A DNA stretch of 15,154 nucleotides from Chloroflexota bacterium (GTDB taxonomy: Bacteria; Chloroflexota; Limnocylindria; Limnocylindrales; CSP1-4): assembly GCA_017860675.1 (NCBI GenBank), contig JAGDMV010000016.1, positions 1-15,154 on the forward strand, in the 5' to 3' direction. This document shows positions 9,446 through 15,154 of this stretch, in pieces. The notes under the pieces were generated by a model. That model was not told the origin of the DNA. It ran no database searches and saw only the letters and a list, made by a program, of their open reading frames with translations. The translations under genes and the position numbers were made by a program. The stretch's first letter is position 1; the number at the start of each line of letters is the position of its first letter.

Positions 9446-10430
9446 CTTCCGCGCCGCCGCCGCTCGGCGGCTGTCCGAGGAGCGCGAGCTCTCCCCCACC
9501 ATCATCAGCCTCCTCTCCGACGAGGGGGCGAAGACCCTGGGCGTCCGCAACGTCCCGGTCGACCGCATCGAGCCCAACCCCGAGAACCCGCGCCTGTCGT
9601 TCGAGGAGGGCGCGCTCGACGAGCTGGCAGCCTCGATCAGGGAACACGGTGTCCTCCAGCCGATCCTCGTGCGGCCGCGCGGGCCGAACCAGTTCCAGCT
9701 GGTCGCCGGTGAACGCCGCTGGCGCGCAGCCAGGCAGGCCGGCATGGACACGATCCCGGCGCTCATCGAGGACCTTGACGACGACGCAGCGCTCGAGATC
9801 GCGATCATCGAGAACCTCCAGCGGGAAGACCTCTCTCCGCTCGAGGAGGCCTCGATGTACGAGAAGATGATCCGCGACCACGGCTACAGCGTGCGCAAGC
9901 TCGCCCAGAAGCTCGGCAAGGACAAGGGCTACCTGGAGAATCGCCTCCGGCTCGCCGATGCTCCGCCGGAGGTCCGCGAGCTCGTGTCTTTGCGCAAAGA
10001 CACGCTCTCGCACGCCTACGAGCTGATGAAGGTCGAGGATCCGAAGCGGCGCAAGCGCCTGGCTGCCGCCGTCGCCCGCGGCGATCTGTCACTCGTCAAG
10101 CTCCGCGAGCGGATCGAGGGCCGCCCGCCGCGAGTCCCCAGGGCTGGCGACGAAGCCTCCCGTGCGATGGAGCCGGAGCCGGTCGAGGAGGAGCCTGAGG
10201 AGGAGCCCGTGTCGCACGTCGCGGTGCCGACGGGCGACAACGCGCTCCAGACGGCGAAGGGCCAGTTCTCCGACGCGCTGACGGCGCTGATCACCGTGCT
10301 CCGCAGCCCGGAGTTCGCCAGCGATGCATCAGACGTCGACCGCCAGAACCTGGCCAAGTACCTGACGATCACGAAGGCAACCCTCGAGAACGTGATCTCG
10401 GTGATGAGGAGCCGCGGGCCGCGCGATTGA
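9432..10430 (+). CDS. parB: Partition protein ParB, divergent DNA-recognition helix
   Basis: ParB is a CTP-dependent DNA clamp that loads at parS, spreads and stimulates ParA. The 332-residue protein has the CTP-binding boxes GERRWRA (93-99) and ENLQREDLSPLEEA (127-140). The HTH follows at about 152-173 (KLAQKLGKDKGYLENRLRL), then an acidic linker near 225-240 and a C-terminal dimer domain. The usual N-terminal ParA-contact motif (GLGRGL) is missing; the protein starts with an Arg-rich helix instead. The recognition helix (GKDKGYLEN) differs from the common GKSRSHVAN type, suggesting a different site. The TTG start at 9432 is preceded by GGAGG at 9 nt and overlaps parA by 14 nt. A perfect 20-bp palindrome lies in codons 185-191. 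Confidence 0.93.
   Translation: MSRPDFRAAAARRLSEERELSPTIISLLSDEGAKTLGVRNVPVDRIEPNPENPRLSFEEGALDELAASIREHGVLQPILVRPRGPNQFQLVAGERRWRAARQAGMDTIPALIEDLDDDAALEIAIIENLQREDLSPLEEASMYEKMIRDHGYSVRKLAQKLGKDKGYLENRLRLADAPPEVRELVSLRKDTLSHAYELMKVEDPKRRKRLAAAVARGDLSLVKLRERIEGRPPRVPRAGDEASRAMEPEPVEEEPEEEPVSHVAVPTGDNALQTAKGQFSDALTALITVLRSPEFASDASDVDRQNLAKYLTITKATLENVISVMRSRGPRD
9984..10003. repeat. parS-like palindrome, copy 3, inside parB
   Basis: GTGTCTTTGCGCAAAGACAC is a perfect 20-bp palindrome; its central 16 bp (9986-10001) match copies 1 and 2 with CG in the centre instead of CA. It encodes VSLRKDT in ParB using TCT, TTG and AAA, codons that are unusual beside the G/C-ending codons around them. This suggests selection on the DNA. 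A parS site inside the parB gene is known from Bacillus subtilis spo0J. Confidence 0.6.
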
Positions 10431-10466
10431 CGACGACCCGGCGTGCGGCGCCGGCTGGCACGAGGG

Positions 10467-10495
10467 CGGGCCGGACCCGGGTCGGGACCGGCCCG
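10467..10495. terminator. Inverted repeat between convergent parB and ubiA-like genes
   Basis: Arms CGGGCCGG (10467-10474) and CCGGCCCG (10488-10495) pair perfectly around a 13-nt loop, 37 nt after the parB stop. The two flanking genes converge here, so a bidirectional terminator is plausible. No T-tract follows. The rest of the 157-nt gap shows nothing else that I recognise. Confidence 0.4.
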
Positions 10496-10587
10496 TTCCG
10501 ATTCACGGGCCCTCGACTCTCCCCTGCCCGGCTCACGCGACCGGTGGCCGATCCCGCTGCTCTCGCGTACGAGGCGCCCCGGGGCGA

Positions 10588-11490
10588 TCAGGCTGGCGCG
10601 GGAGCGAGGACGCAGGCCGTCAGCACGACGGCGAGCAATCCGAGCCCGACTCCCTGCATCTCCCAACCCCGCCGGCGGGCCGCCGCCGACTCCAGCCAGC
10701 TGCCGGCGACACCTCCGCCGACGAGCAGCGTCCCTGCAAGGGCTGCCGCCACCAGGGCGGTGCTCGCGCCGACCAGGCCCAGCACGAGCCAGGCGACTCC
10801 GGCCAGGATCGCGGCCACGACGGCGAGCATCCGCCGGGCGGCGGGCGGGCCGAGGCTTGTCGCCACCGTCGTGAGGCCGCTGGCTCGGTCGCGCTCCATG
10901 TCGGCGAGCGCGTTGGCGACCGCGAGCTGGGCACCCGCCAGTGCGGCCATCGGCGCCAGGCCAACGATGAAGCCAGGCAGCGGCAGGCCCGCGCCGGTCC
11001 AGCCAAACGCCAGCAGGAGCGGGATGCCGACAGCGTACGGCAGCCAGGACCAGGCGGTCTGCTTCAGCCGCAGGTCGTAGGCGAGCCCGGCGGCGAGACC
11101 GCCGATCGCCACGGCCAGCGAGCCGGCACCGCCCGCGGCCGCCAGGGCGAGGCCACCGGCGGCGGCCCCGACCGCCACGACCCGGGCGACGCCGGGGGAT
11201 ACCGTGCCGGCCGGGATCGGCTTGCCGCGAGCCACGCGGCGGTCGGTCGGGGCATCGGCCAGGTCGTTGGCGGCGCCGATGGAGAACTGGAGCAGCAGCA
11301 TCGCGAGCGCCGCGCGGCCGGCCGCTGCGGGCTCGGCCCCGGCAACCAGCGCCAGGCTCGCGACGATGAGCGCGTCGAGCAGCGAGGGCAGCGGATGGAC
11401 CAGGCGGGCCAGCCCGAGGGCCTGCTCCCCGAGACGGGGCCCGGGTGCCGCCCTCGGAGCGCCGATCAGGTCCCCTCCTCCGGTCATCAT
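10588..11490 (-). CDS. UbiA-family membrane prenyltransferase
   Basis: Enzymes of this family attach a polyprenyl chain to an aromatic or other acceptor inside the membrane, for example in quinone, heme or archaeal-type lipid synthesis. The 300-residue protein is very hydrophobic, with about eight membrane segments. It carries both Asp-rich motifs: NDLADAPTD (75-83, the NDxxDxxxD form) and DMERD (197-201, DxxxD), the latter followed by RASGLTTVAT. These bind prenyl diphosphate through magnesium. The acceptor cannot be deduced. The start is ATG at 11488-11490, but no ribosome site precedes it; a strong GGAGGAGGGG sits just inside the coding sequence, so the true start may be later or the message leaderless. 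It follows the unknown gene by 37 nt, probably in one operon. Confidence 0.88.
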   Translation of the reverse strand: MMTGGGDLIGAPRAAPGPRLGEQALGLARLVHPLPSLLDALIVASLALVAGAEPAAAGRAALAMLLLQFSIGAANDLADAPTDRRVARGKPIPAGTVSPGVARVVAVGAAAGGLALAAAGGAGSLAVAIGGLAAGLAYDLRLKQTAWSWLPYAVGIPLLLAFGWTGAGLPLPGFIVGLAPMAALAGAQLAVANALADMERDRASGLTTVATSLGPPAARRMLAVVAAILAGVAWLVLGLVGASTALVAAALAGTLLVGGGVAGSWLESAAARRRGWEMQGVGLGLLAVVLTACVLAPAPA

Positions 11491-11527
11491 CGAGGGCGGC
11501 GTCGGGGTGGCGCGCGCCCCGTCCCCG

Positions 11528-11920
11528 TCAGATGTAGACGAGCTCGTCGAAGTTCTCGACGAGGTACTCGATGAGGACGTCCCGCGGCGCTGGCGCGACG
11601 GCGTGCGTGCCGGTAACCAGGCAGTGGAGCGTGACCGCCGGCACCATCAGCCGGCCATCCCGGTCACGGCCGACCGCCGCCGGGGGTCCGTCCCCGGCCG
11701 CGAAGGCGCGCGCCACGCCATCATCATCCATGCCGCTCGCGCGGCGGTAGCCGTCGAGGACCTGCAGGACGCCATGGCGGATCGAGATGTCGCGCATCGC
11801 CTCCATGGCCCAGGCGTCGATCTGGCCGTCGGGCTGCTCACTGAGGCGGGCCCGGTACTCGTCTCGATCGGCCGACAGGCCCGTCGCTCCCACGGCGCTC
11901 CTCGCATCGCTCCCCGTCAC
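11528..11920 (-). CDS. Unknown soluble protein, 130 codons
   Basis: I do not recognise this gene. The product would be acidic and soluble, with no signal peptide, no membrane segment and one cysteine (HCLVTG). The central part looks helical (DAWAMEAMRDISIRHGVLQV). The C-terminal part is a compact hydrophobic stretch (RLMVPAVTLHCLV) ending in a conserved-looking DVLIEYLVENFDELVYI. The long open frame, the ordered hydrophobic pattern and G/C third positions support a real gene. The first GTG (11918-11920) has no ribosome site; a GTG at 11891-11893 has GAGGAG four bases before it and may be the true start, giving 121 residues. It lies between the acyltransferase and the prenyltransferase on the same strand, with a palindrome and a TATAGA element upstream. 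Confidence 0.65.
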   Translation of the reverse strand: MTGSDARSAVGATGLSADRDEYRARLSEQPDGQIDAWAMEAMRDISIRHGVLQVLDGYRRASGMDDDGVARAFAAGDGPPAAVGRDRDGRLMVPAVTLHCLVTGTHAVAPAPRDVLIEYLVENFDELVYI

Positions 11921-11992
11921 CCGGCGGGCGACCGGTCAGGCCGAGTATCGCAGGTTGACCGCCTCGCCGCCCCATGCCCGGGCAGGCTCAAA

Positions 11993-12006
11993 AGAACAGC
12001 CGTTCT
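11993..12006. promoter_or_regulatory. LexA-box-like palindrome, AGAACAGCCGTTCT
   Basis: The arms AGAAC/GTTCT are perfect around 4 bp, fitting GAACNNNNGTTC, the LexA operator of Gram-positive bacteria that is also known from a green non-sulfur bacterium. On the minus strand a TATAGA -10-like hexamer (12004-12009) overlaps its edge, 84 nt upstream of the unknown gene at 11528-11920. A second palindrome, TGCCCGGGCA, lies at 11975-11984. Confidence 0.35.
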
Positions 12007-12010
12007 ATAT

Positions 12011-12775
12011 CTATCCAGCTGGTGGGCGAGGCGGCACGGGCGGCCGGTCGCCCTCCGGCCAGTCGTTGAAGACCTCGGTCAGCCAGCGGCCGAAGCGACC
12101 GGGGGGCGCCGCGTCGGGCCAGTCGGCGGTCAACGCCAGGAGGGCCGAGGCCAGTCGCTCGCTCGCCTCGTCGACCGCCCCCTTCGTCGGCCGCCCGCCG
12201 ATCTCGATCGGTCGCCCGATGCGCACCCGCACGGACCCCCGGAAGCGCAACCAGCCGACGCCGTTGACCGCCACGGGGACCAGCGGGACGCGGCTCCGGA
12301 GGGCGAGGAAGACGGCCCCGTCCTCGAGCGGCAGCAGGGCCGATTCGCCGACGTGGATGCGACCCTCCCCCGCGATCGCCATCCGGGCGCCGCCGGCCAG
12401 CACCCGTTCCACTCGCCGCGTGACTGCCAGCAGGTTGTCCTTGGCCGGTCGATACGGCACGACCCGCGACGTCCACAGGATGAGCCGGTTCTTGAGGCTG
12501 TTGTCCATCCGTCGTTCGCGAGGGCCGAAGAAGAAGAGCACCGGCTCGCCGGGCAGGGCGGCGCTGATGACGAACGGGTCGGCCCATGACTGGTGGTTGA
12601 AGCACAGGACCGCCGCGCCGGGAGGGAGATTCCTCCTCCCCTCGACGCGGATCCGGAACCAGGCCCGCACGACGAGCCGGTTCGCGGCCCAGAGCAGGCG
12701 GTCCTGGAGCGTGGCGCGGCTGCGCGGCCGCACCTCGTACGAAGGCTCCGGCGAGGCATCGCTGGGATCCGTCAC
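12011..12775 (-). CDS. 1-acyl-glycerol-3-phosphate acyltransferase-like protein (PlsC family)
   Basis: PlsC-type enzymes transfer a fatty acyl group to a lysophospholipid or related acceptor at the inner membrane face. The 254-residue protein has the catalytic HX4D block NHQSWADP (60-67, H61 and D66). A middle segment FFFGPRERR (81-89) follows. The acceptor-binding block is EGRIHVGE (137-144), where the common form is EGTRS. Block IV is VPLVPVAV (163-170). The C-terminus is Pro-rich. I chose the GTG at 12773-12775: it overlaps the upstream phosphatase stop as GTGA and has GGAGG seven bases before it. The same frame stays open far upstream through other genes, which is a GC-rich artefact. The substituted block III leaves the acceptor open; lyso-ornithine or another unusual lipid is possible. 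Confidence 0.88.
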   Translation of the reverse strand: MTDPSDASPEPSYEVRPRSRATLQDRLLWAANRLVVRAWFRIRVEGRRNLPPGAAVLCFNHQSWADPFVISAALPGEPVLFFFGPRERRMDNSLKNRLILWTSRVVPYRPAKDNLLAVTRRVERVLAGGARMAIAGEGRIHVGESALLPLEDGAVFLALRSRVPLVPVAVNGVGWLRFRGSVRVRIGRPIEIGGRPTKGAVDEASERLASALLALTADWPDAAPPGRFGRWLTEVFNDWPEGDRPPVPPRPPAG

Positions 12776-13443
12776 GTCCTTCCCTCCCCTGCCACCGGCA
12801 CCGCCAGCTCCGACAGATGATCGACCACGACGTCGGCCGCCTCCCGCGCCCCGGGAGCCGGCGGGACGTGCTGGTTCGGCACAAGGACGACGCGCATCCC
12901 GGCCGCATGTGCCGCCAGGACGCCGTTCAGCGAGTCCTCGATCGCGACGGCGCGCGACGGCTCCACCGTCAGGAGCCGGCACGCCAGCCGATAGACGTCG
13001 GGGGCCGGCTTGCCCGCCGGAACCTCGTCCGCCGAGACGACCACCTCGACCAGGCCGCCGAGCTCCAGCGAGGCCACGGCAGCGGCGAGGACCGACGGGT
13101 GGGCGCCGGAGGCGATCGCCGTTCGCCGGCCGGTCGCCAGGCGGCGGGCGGCCTCGACGGCGCCCGGGATCGAGGGCGCGGGACGCACCCGGTATCGCTC
13201 CACGAGGCGGCCGACCACCGCCTCCTGGAGCTGGGGTCCCGGGAGGCCGAGCCGGTCCGCGAGCACTGCCACCCAGCCTGCCGTGTTGAGGCCGACGCAG
13301 GCGGCGTGATCGACGGGGCCAAGGACGCGGCCGTGAGCCGCCGCGACCTCGTCGCGGACCTCCCGCCACCAGACCTCGGAGTCGGCGAGCACGCCGTCGA
13401 GGTCGAAGACGACCGCATCGACCGGCCCGCCCGGCAGGAGCAA
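12772..13443 (-). CDS. HAD-superfamily phosphatase, beta-phosphoglucomutase-like subfamily
   Basis: This is a small-molecule phosphatase or phosphomutase of 223 residues. All four HAD motifs are present. Motif I is FDLDGVLAD (13-21), with nucleophile D14 and acid/base D16. Motif II is the Ser of IASGAHPS (about 110-117). Motif III is the Lys of AGKPAPDVY (about 143-151), and motif IV is IEDSLNG (about 167-173). The region after motif I reads as a helical C1-type cap. The substrate cannot be named from sequence. I accept the TTG at 13441-13443 because AGGAGG stands 8 nt before it and the protein then begins just ahead of motif I. Its stop overlaps the acyltransferase start by 4 bp, suggesting linked lipid-phosphate chemistry. 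Confidence 0.9.
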   Translation of the reverse strand: MLLPGGPVDAVVFDLDGVLADSEVWWREVRDEVAAAHGRVLGPVDHAACVGLNTAGWVAVLADRLGLPGPQLQEAVVGRLVERYRVRPAPSIPGAVEAARRLATGRRTAIASGAHPSVLAAAVASLELGGLVEVVVSADEVPAGKPAPDVYRLACRLLTVEPSRAVAIEDSLNGVLAAHAAGMRVVLVPNQHVPPAPGAREAADVVVDHLSELAVPVAGEGRT

Positions 13444-13622
13444 TCGTCGGCCCTCCTCTCCGCCGGCCCCGGCCGGCCTGCGCCCCCGAGGCTACCACCC
13501 GGCCGGCAGCAGGACCTTCCCGCGATGGCGGCTGTGACGGCCCCTCGGCGTGCGGTGGCTCCACGACATTGGAGGCCCTCGCGGGGCGGCGTCGGGCGGT
13601 ATCCTGATCCGCGGAGGGTCCC

Positions 13623-14603
13623 ATGCCAATCAACCGTCGCTTCCTCAACTGGGGCGTGTTCCTCGTCGTGCTCGGTGCGATCCCGCTGGCGGTCAGCCTG
13701 GGCTGGATCAGCTCGTCGTCCCTGTCCGACCTGTGGCGGCTCTGGCCGCTCCTCCTGATCGGCGCCGGGGCGGGCCTGATCCTCGCCCGGACGGCCTTCG
13801 CCGCCCTCGGCGGGGTCATCGTGGCCGCCACCTTCGGCCTGCTCCTGGGGGGCCTGTTCGCCGGCGGCTTCCCGCTCTCGATCCCGACCTGCGGCTCGAC
13901 CGGTGACCTCCAGCGCGTCGCAGAGCGCAGCGGAACGTTCGCCACGACGGCTTCGGTCGGCCTCGAGCTCGACTGCGGCAGGCTCGAGGTGGGTGCCGTC
14001 GACGGCTCGGGCTGGCAGGTCGTCGCCGACGCGACGGAGGGCCGGCAGGCGCCCGAGATCGAATCCACGGCCTCCCGTCTCGCCATCCGGCCCGCGGAGA
14101 GCGGCGACGGGTTCTTCTCCTTCCTCAAGGGCGGCGCCCAGGCCTGGAAGATCGATCTGCCGCGCGCGACCGCGATCGTGCTCGGGGCGACGGTGAACGC
14201 CGGCGAGGCGACGATCGCGCCCGCCGGCGGGTCATTCGACAGCATCGGGCTGACGCTCAACGCCGGCAGCATGGTGCTCGATCTCGAGACCGCCCGGGCA
14301 GATCGCCTGTCGGCGACCCTCAACGCCGGCTCGCTCGCCGTCGTCCTGCCGGCATCGGGCACGACCGGCTCCATCACCGCCAACGCCGCCTCGGTCAAGC
14401 TCTGTGCGCCGGCCGGCGTCGGCCTGCGTCTCAACGTCAGCGGCGGCTTCGCCTCCTCCAACAACTTCGGTGACGCCGGCCTGGTCCAGCAGGGCGACAC
14501 CTGGGTGAGCCCGGACTACGCCACGGCGACGGCCACGGTGAACCTCAGCCTGACCGGCAACGCCGCCAGCTTCAGCCTGAACCCGCGGGAGGGATGTCGA
14601 TGA
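13623..14603 (+). CDS. LiaF/LiaI-like membrane protein with a repeat-bearing C-terminal domain
   Basis: The 326-residue protein starts with about four hydrophobic segments (about 8-28, 37-55, 58-70 and 70-83), including a WPLLLIGAGAGLIL stretch typical of the LiaF/DUF5668 membrane module. The rest should lie outside the membrane and be beta-rich. It carries a regular repeat: NAG at 192, 213 and 234 and NAA at 254, each followed by alternating hydrophobic residues (for example LNAGSMVLDL), giving a period of 20-21 residues as in a beta-helix. Four cysteines flank this domain (C90, C118, C261, C325). LiaF-like proteins restrain envelope-stress two-component systems. GGAGG stands five bases before the ATG. 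The stop overlaps the PspC gene as ATGA, so the two are co-translated. Confidence 0.8.
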   Translation: MPINRRFLNWGVFLVVLGAIPLAVSLGWISSSSLSDLWRLWPLLLIGAGAGLILARTAFAALGGVIVAATFGLLLGGLFAGGFPLSIPTCGSTGDLQRVAERSGTFATTASVGLELDCGRLEVGAVDGSGWQVVADATEGRQAPEIESTASRLAIRPAESGDGFFSFLKGGAQAWKIDLPRATAIVLGATVNAGEATIAPAGGSFDSIGLTLNAGSMVLDLETARADRLSATLNAGSLAVVLPASGTTGSITANAASVKLCAPAGVGLRLNVSGGFASSNNFGDAGLVQQGDTWVSPDYATATATVNLSLTGNAASFSLNPREGCR

Positions 14604-15154
14604 ACGAGCGGCTGTACCGGTCACGCGACGATCGCATCATCGCCGGCGTCTGCGGCGGCCTGGCCGATCGCTTCAACGCCGACCCCTCGCTCGTCCGCCT
14701 GGCGGCCGCTGCCGTCTGGCTCCTGACCGGGATCGTGCCGGTCACCGTCCTCTACGTCCTGGCCGTGATCATCGTGCCCGAAGAGCCGGGAGGCTGGCCG
14801 GCGGCGGGACCGGGGCAGGGCACGCCTCCTGTGGCACCGCCCCCGGGCAGCGCCCCGTCGACGGCAGAGGCCGGGGAGCAGCCGGGCGACGCGACCACCG
14901 TGACCGGCCCGGCGACGGGTGCGGCGGATGGCGACTGGTACGCGGCCCAGCGCACGGACCGTGAGGCCCGACGGGCAGCCCGCCGTGAGGCACGCGCCGG
15001 GCGCGGCCCGGACCCGCTGCCGGCGATCATCGCCGGCGTGGCACTCCTCGGCATCGGTGCGTGGCTGCTGCTCCGCGACGTGGTGACGATCCGCTGGGAC
15101 ATCGTCTGGCCGGTGGCGATCATCGCCCTCGGAGCGGTGCTGATCGTGCTTGCC
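14600..15154 (+). CDS. PspC-domain membrane protein, incomplete at window edge
   Basis: The frame is open from the ATG at 14600 to the window end (185 codons) and continues beyond it. Residues 1-60 form a PspC domain: RLYRSRDDRIIAGVCGGLAD, then a membrane segment (about 35-60, WLLTGIVPVTVLYVLAVIIV). A Pro/Gly/Ala-rich linker follows (about 62-115), then a very basic stretch (REARRAARREARAGRG, about 120-135). A second membrane part (about 141-158 and 168-185) contains DIVWPVAIIALGAVLIV, like the LiaI/DUF5668 hairpin. PspC proteins sense membrane stress. GGAGG lies 7 nt upstream of the ATG, and the 4-bp overlap with the LiaF-like gene indicates a joint role. The C-terminal end and any third gene are unseen. 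Confidence 0.88.
   Translation, partial: MNERLYRSRDDRIIAGVCGGLADRFNADPSLVRLAAAAVWLLTGIVPVTVLYVLAVIIVPEEPGGWPAAGPGQGTPPVAPPPGSAPSTAEAGEQPGDATTVTGPATGAADGDWYAAQRTDREARRAARREARAGRGPDPLPAIIAGVALLGIGAWLLLRDVVTIRWDIVWPVAIIALGAVLIVLA

Noticed and set aside
12868..12882. A partial match to the parS-like element (GGCACAAGGAC) inside the HAD gene
   Set aside because: Only one half-site is present and the left arm does not match. It is explained by the coding sequence for VLVPN.
12776..14500. Upstream extension of the acyltransferase frame to 829 codons, as a possible giant fusion protein
   Set aside because: The added part runs antisense to the LiaF-like gene and out of phase with the HAD gene. Only the last 254 codons show family motifs, and they have their own ribosome site.

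Overview
The window is GC-rich (about 70% by eye), with GTG/TTG starts, tight GTGA and ATGA overlaps and purine-rich Shine-Dalgarno sites. The gene families, the short SdhA with two small membrane anchors, a methylmalonyl-CoA mutase large subunit encoded without its B12 domain, and LiaF/PspC-like proteins suggest a GC-rich Chloroflexota or a deep actinobacterial relative. I favour Chloroflexota with moderate confidence; no rRNA or tRNA gene is present to settle it.

Layout. (1) 1-2759, minus strand: the succinate dehydrogenase operon sdhC-sdhD-sdhA-sdhB, with sdhB cut by the window edge. (2) 2760-3154: a divergent regulatory region with a candidate sdh promoter, a doubtful 60-codon ORF and a 12-bp palindrome. 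(3) 3155-5220, plus strand: sucC-sucD, both succinyl-CoA synthetase subunits. (4) 5288-7583, minus strand: methylmalonyl-CoA epimerase and the large subunit of methylmalonyl-CoA mutase. Blocks 1-4 form one metabolic module: epimerisation and B12-dependent rearrangement of methylmalonyl-CoA to succinyl-CoA, hydrolysis to succinate with nucleotide synthesis, and oxidation to fumarate with electrons passed to quinone.

(5) 7584-8671: about 1.1 kb without a convincing gene. It carries two perfect DnaA boxes, a GC-rich hairpin and two copies of a 16-bp imperfect palindrome. (6) 8672-10430, plus strand: parA-parB. A third copy of the palindrome, here part of a perfect 20-bp one, lies inside parB in codons that are AT-rich for this genome. 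Together these look like a complete parABS locus with a non-canonical parS, next to a possible replication origin. This is the most interesting part of the window.

(7) 10588-13443, minus strand: a HAD phosphatase, a PlsC-type acyltransferase coupled to it by a 4-bp overlap, an unrecognised 130-codon gene and a UbiA-type prenyltransferase, suggesting a membrane-lipid or quinone theme. A LexA-box-like palindrome lies between the acyltransferase and the unknown gene. (8) 13623 to the end, plus strand: a LiaF-like membrane protein with a 21-residue repeat, overlapping a PspC-domain gene that runs off the window. This pair probably acts in envelope-stress sensing.
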